Shown: positions 6,487 through 13,941, counted from the first letter of the stretch. The stretch: DNA of 18,324 bases from JAAFHS01 sp031396505 (GCA_031396505.1 JANNKX010000040.1:1-18324), one strand, 5' to 3'. The notes: generated by a model from the sequence alone, not told the origin. Translations and numbers: made by a program.

Positions 6487-8912
6487 TCTGCCGCCCGCAG
6501 CGTGAAATCGGCGATCGGCGCCCAGACCGCAGGTTCTGCGGCATGTTCCGCCCAGGGGTCCTTCTGGTAGATGCTCTGCGACAGCATAAAGCGGTCATAA
6601 AGCGCGCGGCGACGGGCCGGGTCCGCGATCTGTTCGCGGCACCAGTCAAGGCCCACTTTGGTCACCCACTTATAGATGCGGTGCAGATAGCGGGCGTTCT
6701 CGCGGTAAAGCTGCACGAAGGCCGCAATGATTTCCATCACTTCGGCCTCGGTTGTGGCCTTGATCAGAAACTCGGTTTCCTTCACATCCATCCCCGCTGC
6801 CCCTGCCACGCTGATCTCGTATCCGCTGTCCACGCAGACCACGCCGATATCCGTGCACGTCGCCTCGGCGCAATTGCGCGGGCAGCCGGATACACCCAGC
6901 TTTACCTTTGCCGGCGCCCATGACCCCCACAACAGTTTCTCCAGACGAATGCCGAGCCCGGTGCTGTCTTGCGTGCCAAAGCGGCAGAATTCGGTGCCCA
7001 CGCAGGTTTTCACCGTGCGGAGCCCTTTGGAATACGCGTGCCCCGATACCATTCCCGCCGCGTTCAGATCGGACCACATCGCAGGCAGGTCTTCCTTGCG
7101 CACGCCCAGCAGGTCGATCCGCTGGCCGCCGGTGACCTTGACCATCGGCACGTTGTATTTATCGGCGGCGTCCGCAATCGCGCGCAGTTCCGCCGGCGTG
7201 GTTACCCCGCCCCACATGCGCGGCACCACCGAATAGGTCCCGTCCTTCTGGATATTCGCGTGGTTGCGTTCGTTGACGAAACGCGACTGACGGTCATCGA
7301 CGTATTCTGTCGGCCAATCCGCAATCAGATAGTAATTCAACGCCGGGCGGCAGGACGCGCAGCCCCCAATGGTTGTCCAGCCCAGTTCCTGCATCACCGC
7401 AGGAATGGATTTCAAACCCATGGATTTGATCAATCGCCGTACGTCTTCGTGGGTGTGGTCGGTGCATTTGCAGATGGGTGGATTGGCATTGGCGGAAAAG
7501 CCGTCACCCAGCGTCAATGCCATGACCTGTTCCACCAACCCGGTGCAGGTGCCGCACGATGCGCTGGCCTTTGTCGCTGTGCGCATCAAGTCCAGTGTGG
7601 TTGCCCCAGCCCCGATCGCATCCACGATCCGGCCCTTGCAAACGCCGTTACAGCCACAAATTTCCGCCTCAGGCGGCAAGGCTGCAACGGCTGCCAAAGG
7701 GTCCGGCCTGGGCCCTCCGGCAAAGGCGGGGCCAAAAATCAGGGTATCGCGCATATCGGAAATGTCGGTGCCGTCCTTGATCAAACCAAAGAACCATGCC
7801 CCATCCGTCGTATCGCCATACATCACCGCGCCCAGCAGGCGGTTGCCCTCAAGGATCAGGCGTTTGTAAATCCCGCGCCCCGGATCGCGGAACACGATAT
7901 CCTCGCGCCCCGGACCATCGGCGAAATCGCCTGCGCTGAACAGATCGACGCCCGTCACCTTCAGCTTGGTCGCCGTCTGCACGGGCGCAAAGACCGCATG
8001 CTGCCCCGCGAGCGTGGCCGCCAACACCTTGGCCTGATCGTAAAGGGGTGCCACAAGGCCGAACAGTTGCTTCTCATGTTCCACGCATTCGCCGATGGCA
8101 AAGATTGCAGGATCGGAGGTGGTGAGTTGATCGTTGACAACAATGCCGCGGTTCACCTCAAGATGCGCGTCGTTGGCCAAACGTGTTTCGGGCCGGATAC
8201 CAACGGCAAAACACACAAGGTCGGCGTCATAGACCGTACCATCCTCCAGCAGCACGGCCTCGACCCGGTCGGTGCCCAGAATGGCCTTGGTCGCCCCCTT
8301 GCAATGGACGCGAATGCCCTTGGCCTCCAGATCCCGTTGCAGCAGATATCCCGCCGCAGGGTCCAGCTGCCGCTCCATCAGATGTCCCATCAGGTGGATC
8401 ACTGTCACTTCGGCCCCACGCAGCGCCATGCCTGCCGCCGCCTCCAGCCCCAGCAAACCACCGCCAATGACCACCGCCTTGGCCCCCGGTTTCGCTGCCG
8501 CGATCATCGCGTTGGTATCTTCAAGATCGCGGTACGTGCAGACCCCCGCCAAATCCTTGCCAGGCACCGGAATGATGAAGGGTGCCGATCCCGTCGCAAT
8601 CACCAGTCTCTCATACGGCACACCGCCGGTGTTCGAATACACCACGCGATTGGCGCGGTCGATCTTGACCACCGCCTCGCCAAAGCGGCAATCGACGCCG
8701 CGCGTGGCATACCAATCCGCATCATGCGTCACGATATCGGCGAACACCTTTTCCCCCGACAGCACGGGTGACAACATGATCCGGTTATAGTTACCACGCG
8801 CCTCGGCGTTAAACAGCGTTACATCAAACGCATGCGGCGCGATTGCGAACAAATGTTCCAACATCCGCCCCGATGCCATGCCGGCCCCTATGACCACAAG
8901 TTTTTGGGTCAT
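6483..8912 (-). CDS. nirB: NADH-dependent assimilatory nitrite reductase, large subunit
   Basis: The 809-residue cytoplasmic enzyme reduces nitrite to ammonium with six electrons from NAD(P)H. Domains in order are an FAD-binding Rossmann fold (VVIGAGMASGRM, about residues 6-17), a NAD-binding fold (VVIGGGLLGLEAAAGMALRG, about 147-166), and a BFD-like [2Fe-2S] domain with C419, C421, C453 and C456. A second cysteine quartet of the same spacing follows at C481, C483, C518 and C521. The ferredoxin-like and sirohaem/[4Fe-4S] domains come last, with ligands C637, C643, C677 and C681 (TCVGTEFC and GCPRNC). The start at 8912 is chosen because the FAD motif begins a few residues later; an upstream in-frame ATG at 9056 would lie inside nrtD. 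Only four bases separate its start from the nrtD stop. Known in Paracoccus as nasB. Confidence 0.95.
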   Translation of the reverse strand: MTQKLVVIGAGMASGRMLEHLFAIAPHAFDVTLFNAEARGNYNRIMLSPVLSGEKVFADIVTHDADWYATRGVDCRFGEAVVKIDRANRVVYSNTGGVPYERLVIATGSAPFIIPVPGKDLAGVCTYRDLEDTNAMIAAAKPGAKAVVIGGGLLGLEAAAGMALRGAEVTVIHLMGHLMERQLDPAAGYLLQRDLEAKGIRVHCKGATKAILGTDRVEAVLLEDGTVYDADLVCFAVGIRPETRLANDAHLEVNRGIVVNDQLTTSDPAIFAIGECVEHEKQLFGLVAPLYDQAKVLAATLAGQHAVFAPVQTATKLKVTGVDLFSAGDFADGPGREDIVFRDPGRGIYKRLILEGNRLLGAVMYGDTTDGAWFFGLIKDGTDISDMRDTLIFGPAFAGGPRPDPLAAVAALPPEAEICGCNGVCKGRIVDAIGAGATTLDLMRTATKASASCGTCTGLVEQVMALTLGDGFSANANPPICKCTDHTHEDVRRLIKSMGLKSIPAVMQELGWTTIGGCASCRPALNYYLIADWPTEYVDDRQSRFVNERNHANIQKDGTYSVVPRMWGGVTTPAELRAIADAADKYNVPMVKVTGGQRIDLLGVRKEDLPAMWSDLNAAGMVSGHAYSKGLRTVKTCVGTEFCRFGTQDSTGLGIRLEKLLWGSWAPAKVKLGVSGCPRNCAEATCTDIGVVCVDSGYEISVAGAAGMDVKETEFLIKATTEAEVMEIIAAFVQLYRENARYLHRIYKWVTKVGLDWCREQIADPARRRALYDRFMLSQSIYQKDPWAEHAAEPAVWAPIADFTLRAAE

Positions 8913-8916
8913 GGCC

Positions 8917-9711
8917 TTACTCCGCCGCTTCGACGAAACGGTGACGTTCGTACAAGAACCGCAACACTGCCTCGCGCGAACGCAGATATTCGGGATTCGT
9001 GGCCAGCGTGATGCGGTCACGCGGGCGCGGCAGGGCGACGTCCAGCACTGCGCCAATCGTCGCGGCCGGGCCGTTTGTCATCATAACCACCCGATCGGCC
9101 AGTAACACGGCCTCATCCACGTCATGCGTGATCATGATCATCGTGTTTTTCAGGCGCGCGTGGATATCCATCACCGCGTCCTGCAAATGCGCCCGTGTTA
9201 ACGCATCCAGCGCGCCAAAGGGCTCATCCAGCAGCAAAACTTTCGGCTGCATCGCCAAAGCCCGTGCGATACCCACACGTTGCCGCATCCCGCCCGAAAT
9301 CTCGCCGGGGCGTTTGTCTGCCGCATGGGTCATCTGCACCAGATCAAGGTTTTCCATGATCCACGCATGCCTTTGTGCCCGCGTTCGCGTCGCGCCGAAC
9401 ACCTTGGCCACCGCCAGCTTAACGTTGTCGTATACCGTCAGCCACGGCAGCAGGCTGTGGTTCTGAAACACCACCGCCCGGTCGGGCCCCGGCGCGTTCA
9501 CCTCGCGCCCATCCAGTTTGATCGCCCCTGTCGTGACCTGCGTCAACCCGGCGATCAGGTTCAGCAGCGTCGATTTTCCACAGCCTGAATGGCCGATGAT
9601 CGATACGAATTCACCCTTTTCGATGTTCAGCCGAATGTCTGACAAGACCTCGGTGGTGCGCGCGCCATTGGTGAAACTTTTCATCACGCGGTCGATTTTC
9701 AGATAGCTCAT
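8917..9711 (-). CDS. nrtD: Nitrate ABC transporter ATP-binding protein
   Basis: The 264-residue ATPase powers nitrate uptake with the NrtB permease and NrtA binding protein. It shows Walker A GHSGCGKST (40-48), a Q-loop at Q83 (VFQNHSLLPW), the signature SGGMRQR (139-145), Walker B LLLDEP (159-164) and a switch histidine in MITHDVDEA. The sequence around the Q-loop and the long linker after it are those of the nitrate/sulfonate/taurine ATPases (NrtC/NrtD, SsuB, TauB). It lacks the C-terminal NrtA-like regulatory domain of cyanobacterial NrtC, so the nitrate-sensing input must come from elsewhere. It is the only ATPase in the operon, so it probably acts as a homodimer. It sits 12 bases after nrtB. 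Confidence 0.92.
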   Translation of the reverse strand: MSYLKIDRVMKSFTNGARTTEVLSDIRLNIEKGEFVSIIGHSGCGKSTLLNLIAGLTQVTTGAIKLDGREVNAPGPDRAVVFQNHSLLPWLTVYDNVKLAVAKVFGATRTRAQRHAWIMENLDLVQMTHAADKRPGEISGGMRQRVGIARALAMQPKVLLLDEPFGALDALTRAHLQDAVMDIHARLKNTMIMITHDVDEAVLLADRVVMMTNGPAATIGAVLDVALPRPRDRITLATNPEYLRSREAVLRFLYERHRFVEAAE

Positions 9712-9723
9712 GTGCTGTCTCCG

Positions 9724-10620
9724 TTACGTCGCTGTGTCGCGTGAAATGATACTGCCGAGCCAGCCCACCAGCCGGTCAAGCACAAAGCCCGTCACGCCGA
9801 TGTAGACCAGCGCCACGATGATGTCGGTCAGGCGCGATGAATTCCACGCGTCCCAGATGAAGAACCCGATACCCACGCCCCCTGTCAGCATCTCGGCCGC
9901 CACAATCGCCAGCCATGACAGACCGACCCCGATGCGCAGTCCCGAAAAGATGTAGGGTGCCGCCGAAGGCACCATGATCTTCCAAAAGAACTCGACCTGG
10001 TTCAGACGCAGCACGGACGCCACGTTGCGGTAATCTTGCGGGATCACCCGCACGCCTGCGGCGGTGTTGATAATGATCGGCCAGATCGCCGTGATAAAGA
10101 TCACAAATATAGCCGATGGCCCGCTGTCCATAAACGCGGCAAGGCTGATCGGCAGCCATGCCAGTGGCGGCACTGTGCGCAGCACCTGAAAGATCGGGTC
10201 CAACCCACGCATCAGCCAGACCGATTGCCCGATGGCCGCGCCGACCAAAACACCCACAACCGCCGCAAGGCCAAAGCCATAGGCGACCCGCTCCAACGAT
10301 GTCAGCACCCGCCAGCCAAGCCCAATATCCTGCGTGCCGTACACAAAGAACGGATCAAGGATCAAGTCGCGGCTTTGCGCCCAGACATCCAAAGGCGTGG
10401 GTAGTCCGGATGTGCTGCCGGAGAAGGCGACCTGCCAGATCACCAGCAGCAACATTAGCACAATCGCGGGTGGCAGCACGTTCCGTGTCAGCGCGTGCAG
10501 AAGGCGCGCGCCGATCGCCGGACGGCGCTTGGCGGGCGGCAGTGCGACCACATGCGCCGATACCGGGGATGTGTGCGGCGCGGCCTTCAATGTGGTTACG
10601 GTCATCATGGCCCCCATCAT
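9724..10620 (-). CDS. nrtB: Nitrate ABC transporter permease
   Basis: This integral membrane protein of 298 residues forms the nitrate channel of the transporter. A hydrophobic helix begins after about residue 45 (PPAIVLMLLLVIWQVAF). It carries a binding-protein-dependent transport motif, with FQVLRTVPPLAWLPISLAAF and GPSAIFVIFITAIWPIIINT, followed by the EAA-like loop RVIPQDYRNVASVLRLN that docks on the ATPase. The first possible ATG (10620) overlaps the nrtA stop as ATGA. A second at 10605 has a GGGGG stretch six bases upstream and may be the real start, shortening the protein by five residues. It is homologous to SsuC/TauC-type permeases; the nitrate assignment comes from the operon context and the pairing with NrtA. 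Confidence 0.92.
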   Translation of the reverse strand: MMGAMMTVTTLKAAPHTSPVSAHVVALPPAKRRPAIGARLLHALTRNVLPPAIVLMLLLVIWQVAFSGSTSGLPTPLDVWAQSRDLILDPFFVYGTQDIGLGWRVLTSLERVAYGFGLAAVVGVLVGAAIGQSVWLMRGLDPIFQVLRTVPPLAWLPISLAAFMDSGPSAIFVIFITAIWPIIINTAAGVRVIPQDYRNVASVLRLNQVEFFWKIMVPSAAPYIFSGLRIGVGLSWLAIVAAEMLTGGVGIGFFIWDAWNSSRLTDIIVALVYIGVTGFVLDRLVGWLGSIISRDTAT

Positions 10621-11909
10621 GCCATTGCCTTGATCGGCAGGCTGTCGAGGTAGGCTTGCGGATTTGCCGGATCGAAGGTCTTGCCATCAAAGAACGTCTC
10701 CACGCCTCGGCTCTCGCCCATCCCAGATGTATCAAGACCAAGACCTGCCGCCGCCGTCAGCCACAGATCCGAACGGTTTGTCGCATCGACCAGAGCCTTG
10801 GCGTCCACATCACCCGGAAGATAGCCCCAGCGTTTGTTTTCCGTGATGAACCACGTGTCCAGCGACTTCCACGGATAGGACGTCTCGCCTTTGGCACCCC
10901 AGAATTTCATTGCAAGGCCAGGGTCGCTGACGGTGCGCCCGTTGCCATAGTTGATATCGCCCTTGATGCGTCCGATGATATCTTCCACCGGCACGTTATA
11001 CCATTGGCGCCGCCCGATGATTTCGGCCATTTCCTGTTTGTTTTCTGGCAGATCGCACCACATCTGTGCCTCCATCACAGCCATCATGATGGCAATCGTC
11101 GCGTTCGGGTTTGCATCAACCCAGTCCGCCCGCATCCCAAGCACCTTTTCCGGATGCCGCGCCCAGATTTCGGTTGTCGTCGTGGCCGTAAATCCAATGC
11201 CCTGGTTCACAAGCTGTTCATTCCACGGCTCACCCACACAGAACGCCTCCATATTGCCGACCTTCATGTTCGCCACCATTTGCGGCGGCGGCACCACGAT
11301 CAGGTCAACATCCTTGGTCGGGTCTATCCCACCCGCGGCCAGCCAGTAGCGCATCCACAAATCATGCGTGCCACCGGGGAATGTCATGGCTACAGGAATT
11401 TCCGCACCCGCCGCCCGCTTGGCCGCGAACACGTCGCGCAAAGGCGCGCTGTCCAGCCCGACGCCGGTGTCGGAGTAGGCTTGCGTGACCGAAATGCCCT
11501 GACAATCCTCATTCAAGCTTAAGAGCGTGTACATTGGCAGCGGCTGGCTATTCTGGATTACCGAACCCGTCGCATAGAGATGCACCTTCGGCCGCAGGAT
11601 GTGCCCACCGTCGATCCCCCCTGCCGCACCACCCAGCGTCATGTTATCGCGCGTGGCCCCCCAGCTGGCCTGCTTTTCGATCAGCATTTCTGTCATGCCG
11701 TATTTTGCAAACAGCCCCTTGTCCTGCGCGATGATCAAGGGCGCGCTATCGGTCAGCGCGATGTAGCCCAGCTTGGCGCCCGTTACTTCGGGCGTAGGTG
11801 TGTTGGCCCATGCGCCACCCGGCAACAGGACGCGGGCCGCAGCCATGGTTGCCACTACACCTGTGGCCGATTTCAACAGGTGGCGGCGGGTCAGAAACTG
11901 TTGTGTCAT
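10617..11909 (-). CDS. nrtA: Nitrate ABC transporter substrate-binding protein (Tat-exported)
   Basis: The 430-residue periplasmic protein captures nitrate for NrtB/NrtD. It opens with a twin-arginine signal, TRRHLLKSA with R8-R9, a hydrophobic stretch, and a probable cleavage after GGAWA near residue 35. The mature part shows NrtA/NasS-family motifs: LGYIALTDSAPLIIAQDKGLF, GGIDGGHIL, VPPPQMVANM and CVGEPWNEQLV. The start at 11909 is preferred over an upstream ATG at 12071 because the signal peptide follows it and AGAGGA lies about ten bases before it; the longer version would translate the regulatory leader hairpins. It is the first structural gene after the ANTAR leader, so its expression should depend on NasT antitermination. 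Its closest relative in the window is nasS, from which it differs by having an export signal. Confidence 0.94.
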   Translation of the reverse strand: MTQQFLTRRHLLKSATGVVATMAAARVLLPGGAWANTPTPEVTGAKLGYIALTDSAPLIIAQDKGLFAKYGMTEMLIEKQASWGATRDNMTLGGAAGGIDGGHILRPKVHLYATGSVIQNSQPLPMYTLLSLNEDCQGISVTQAYSDTGVGLDSAPLRDVFAAKRAAGAEIPVAMTFPGGTHDLWMRYWLAAGGIDPTKDVDLIVVPPPQMVANMKVGNMEAFCVGEPWNEQLVNQGIGFTATTTTEIWARHPEKVLGMRADWVDANPNATIAIMMAVMEAQMWCDLPENKQEMAEIIGRRQWYNVPVEDIIGRIKGDINYGNGRTVSDPGLAMKFWGAKGETSYPWKSLDTWFITENKRWGYLPGDVDAKALVDATNRSDLWLTAAAGLGLDTSGMGESRGVETFFDGKTFDPANPQAYLDSLPIKAMA

Positions 11910-11954
11910 CCTGGCTGTCCTCTTGGGCGCAAAGTGTGCACCGCATGGCTGGCG

Positions 11955-11988
11955 AAAAAGAAAAATCCACCCGTCACACGGTTCGGAT
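11955..11988 (-). terminator. Leader attenuator: imperfect hairpin followed by T-rich tract upstream of nrtA
   Basis: On the minus strand ATCC (11988-11985) pairs with GGAT (11968-11965), with an interrupted inner stem (ACC-GT against AC-G-GGT, three-base loop GTG). The hairpin runs directly into TTTTCTTTTT (11964-11955). This is the form of an intrinsic terminator, about 45 bases before the nrtA start. An alternative perfect six-base-pair hairpin, CGGTTC-ATCC-GAACCG (11994-11979), uses the same left arm and cannot coexist with it, which would allow a switch. The stem is not strong, so its efficiency is uncertain. Confidence 0.55.
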
Positions 11989-12025
11989 GAACCGCATTTC
12001 TTGGTGGCCACACTGCCTTGGGAAA

Positions 12026-12082
12026 GGCCCGCTTCTTTGCGAACCAGCATCAGACGAATACCGCACTGCACACGTCTAATGC
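12026..12082 (-). ncRNA. ANTAR-type two-hairpin leader RNA, probable NasT target
   Basis: Two adjacent hairpins lie in the nrtA leader on the minus strand. Hairpin 1 (12082-12047) has a ten-pair outer stem (GCATTAGACG with CGTCTGATGC, one G-T pair), a T-T mismatch, four inner pairs and a six-base loop AGTGCG. Hairpin 2 (12045-12026) has seven pairs (GGTTCGC with GCGGGCC, two G-T pairs) and a six-base loop AAAGAA. One base separates them. Both loops have A at position 1 and G at position 4, the hallmark of RNA bound by ANTAR-domain antiterminators. A short competing hairpin, GCCTT-TCCC-AAGGC (12028-12015), overlaps the right arm of hairpin 2. NasT, the ANTAR protein encoded 1.2 kb upstream, is the expected ligand; binding should let transcription pass the attenuator at 11955-11988. 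Confidence 0.75.
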
Positions 12083-12143
12083 TGAGAATGGCACCAGCAC
12101 CGATCCAACGCCAGTGCTGCGGTGCGGCAAAGATGGTGCAGCA

Positions 12144-12160
12144 TGCAATTCTGTTGCCCA
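12144..12160 (-). promoter_or_regulatory. Candidate sigma-54 promoter (-24/-12) for the nrtA operon
   Basis: On the minus strand TGGGCAACAGAATTGCA matches the sigma-54 consensus TGGCAC-N5-TTGCA at the key positions: GG and GC separated by ten bases, CA after GG, and the full TTGCA. It lies in the nasS-nrtA gap, just after the nasS stop. Transcription would start near 12133, so the leader would be about 224 bases and would include both ANTAR hairpins and the attenuator. This is the correct order for NtrC-type nitrogen control plus NasT antitermination. The sequence match is good, but a 17-base match alone is not proof. Confidence 0.5.
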
Positions 12161-12181
12161 GCGCGCAGATTGCCCAGAATT

Positions 12182-13360
12182 TCAGCGTTCTTGAAACGGC
12201 GGCTCGAAAAGGTGTCCGTCAAAGAACGCATCGGGGCGCAGAATCATGCGCCCCTGTTCTGATGCCACCGCAGTTGGATGGGAAATCGCGCCTTCAACCT
12301 TGGCCGATGCCCCTGGCAGATCGGCCCCTGCCGCCCGCAAGTGCAGCCGGAAAAGATCAGTCCGGAAACAGGCCATGGCTGTCTGCATCGCAGCCTTTGT
12401 ATCTTGCCCGTGCTGACGCGCCATCCGGTCGGCAAACAGCGCCGCCAGACTTTTCCACGGAAAGGTCGCCGCCCCGTCATGAAAGCCTATAAAGTGCGGC
12501 GTTGTCCGCACCTCGCCCGCCGCACTGATTACAAAACGGCCCAGCAACGCGCGTTCCGTCATCTCGGATGGAAGATTGAGATAATGCGGTCGCGACAGAA
12601 TCTCGGCTGCTGTGCCGCGATTGTCTGGCTGGTCCAGCCATTTGCCGGCTCGCCACACCGCCCGCATCAATCGCCCCGTAAGATCGGGGGATGTGGCGGC
12701 CATTTCACGCCGCATCACCAGCCCTTTGTCCGGCGCGCTTGTCCAGATTGCCCGCCCCGGCAGTAGCATCACGCCCGCGCCTGCATCCACCGCAACCGAG
12801 GCCCACGGCTCGCCCACACAGAACACGTCCACCTCACCGGATGCGAGGGAGGAAGCCATCAAAGGCGGCGGCACTGTGCGCACCAAAAGCTGTGTCGGAG
12901 TAAACCCCACCGCCATCAGCCAATGCCACATCAGTTCCGCATGCGTGGAGGCGTGAAACGGCACCCCCACCCGCAACCGCCCGCCGCTTGCCGCGTGCAA
13001 CGCAACCCCTGCTGCCATCGGGTTGGTAAAATCGAACGTATAGCCGCCAGCGCGCATCTGCTCCGCCAAGGCCGTACTGATCGCCACTGCCTGTCCGCCC
13101 TGTGACAGGACCATCAGCACGTCCATACCCGGCAACGCAGGCCCCAAGCCCAAACGCTGGGCAATTGGCATCGACAGCAGCATATGTGCAGCGTCCACCG
13201 CTCCTGCACCCAGATGATCGCGGCTTTGCGCCCAGGACTGCGACCGCACCAGATCAAGGTTCAGCCCCTCTTCGGTGGCAAATCCCAATTCATGCGCCAC
13301 GATCAATGGTGCGGCGTCCGTCAGCGGAACATAGCCAAGACGCAACAGACGCAGGTTCAT
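12182..13360 (-). CDS. nasS: Nitrate/nitrite sensor protein, cytoplasmic NrtA-like
   Basis: The 392-residue protein is homologous to the nitrate-binding protein NrtA, sharing LGYVPLTDAAPLIVAHELGF, AHMLLSMP, TVPPPLMASS and CVGEPWASVAV, but it has no signal peptide or Tat motif and stays in the cytoplasm. In Paracoccus and Azotobacter, NasS holds NasT inactive and releases it when nitrate or nitrite binds; the same role is expected here. Its ATG overlaps the TGA of nasT as ATGA, so the sensor and the antiterminator are made together in fixed proportion. The 272-base gap after it holds the operon promoter and leader. Confidence 0.93.
   Translation of the reverse strand: MNLRLLRLGYVPLTDAAPLIVAHELGFATEEGLNLDLVRSQSWAQSRDHLGAGAVDAAHMLLSMPIAQRLGLGPALPGMDVLMVLSQGGQAVAISTALAEQMRAGGYTFDFTNPMAAGVALHAASGGRLRVGVPFHASTHAELMWHWLMAVGFTPTQLLVRTVPPPLMASSLASGEVDVFCVGEPWASVAVDAGAGVMLLPGRAIWTSAPDKGLVMRREMAATSPDLTGRLMRAVWRAGKWLDQPDNRGTAAEILSRPHYLNLPSEMTERALLGRFVISAAGEVRTTPHFIGFHDGAATFPWKSLAALFADRMARQHGQDTKAAMQTAMACFRTDLFRLHLRAAGADLPGASAKVEGAISHPTAVASEQGRMILRPDAFFDGHLFEPPFQER
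12233..12254. promoter_or_regulatory. Perfect 8-bp dyad upstream of the sigma-54-like promoter (possible activator site)
   Basis: GGGGCGCA (12233-12240) and TGCGCCCC (12247-12254) are exact reverse complements, with GAATCA between them. The centre is about 110 bases upstream of the predicted transcription start, a usual distance for an enhancer-type activator such as NtrC. The half-sites resemble GCGC/GCAC-type NtrC half-sites, but the spacing is one base longer than the usual consensus. It lies inside the last codons of nasS, so coding constraint and high GC could also explain it. Confidence 0.3.
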
Positions 13361-13941
13361 GTCAAAAGCCCCGCCGCCATCACCAGTTGTTGTGCGATAT
13401 CGGCAAGCCTGCGTCCCTGATCCATCGCCGTCTTGCGCAGCAGGGCATAGGCCTCTTCTTCGCCTATGCCGCGCGCGCGCATCAGAATGGCCTTGGCGCG
13501 CTCGATCACCTTGCGTTCTTCCAAGGCAGCCTTGGTCGCGGCCAGTTCCGCGCGTATGCGGTGAAACATGTGAAACCGCGCAATGGCTGCATCAAGGATT
13601 GGCTTGATCCGGTCCGACCGCAATCCGTCGACGACATAGGCCGACATTCCCGCCTCGATCGCCGTCCGTGTCAGCGTGGCGTCCGACCGATCCACGAACA
13701 TTGCCACCGGACGGTCCATCGGTCCCGATGCAAGTGCCAACTCTTCCAGCACGTCACGCGACGGATCCCCCGCATCAATCAGCACGATATCGGGCTTGCG
13801 TTCCGCGATACGCCGCGACAAGGCCGCACTTTCGGAGATCACAAGAATATCGTGATCACCCGCCTCGCGCAGACCGTCCACGATGCGCAACGCGCGGTCG
13901 GCGTCGCGTTCGACTACAATGATCGACAGACGTTCTTTCAT
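13357..13941 (-). CDS. nasT: ANTAR-domain RNA-binding antiterminator
   Basis: The 194-residue protein has a receiver-like N-terminal domain (LSIIVVERDADRALRIVDGL, with an aspartate at D56 in IVLIDAGDP), a helical linker, and a C-terminal ANTAR domain at about 133-188 (ERKVIERAKAILMRARGIGE, EEAYALLRKTAMDQGRRLAD, IAQQLV). ANTAR domains bind paired hairpins with six-base loops in nascent RNA and prevent termination. No histidine kinase is nearby; control is expected to come from sequestration by NasS rather than phosphorylation. The start at 13941 is chosen because the receiver domain begins there and GAAGAG lies about six bases upstream; a longer frame to 14055 has no family similarity. It is the first gene of the nitrate locus. 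Confidence 0.93.
   Translation of the reverse strand: MKERLSIIVVERDADRALRIVDGLREAGDHDILVISESAALSRRIAERKPDIVLIDAGDPSRDVLEELALASGPMDRPVAMFVDRSDATLTRTAIEAGMSAYVVDGLRSDRIKPILDAAIARFHMFHRIRAELAATKAALEERKVIERAKAILMRARGIGEEEAYALLRKTAMDQGRRLADIAQQLVMAAGLLT

Noticed and set aside
6969..8771. 600-codon rightward open frame opposite nirB
   Set aside because: It lies wholly antisense to the well-supported nirB gene, has no recognisable domains, and is rich in His, Arg and Gln as expected for the complement of a GC-rich coding sequence.
8913..9056. 48-codon N-terminal extension of NirB
   Set aside because: It overlaps the end of nrtD, while the FAD-binding motif begins right after the ATG at 8912.
10158..11522. 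454-codon rightward open frame opposite nrtB and nrtA
   Set aside because: Antisense to two clearly coding genes; low-complexity composition typical of a reverse-strand shadow; no ribosome-binding site or family similarity.
11910..12071. 54-codon N-terminal extension of NrtA
   Set aside because: It would translate the ANTAR hairpins and the T-tract hairpin, has no similarity to NrtA proteins, and the Tat signal starts at 11909.
12095..12119. Eight-pair hairpin (nine-base loop) near the 5' end of the leader as a third ANTAR stem
   Set aside because: The loop has nine bases rather than six. It may stabilise the 5' end or be chance, and was not called as part of the target.
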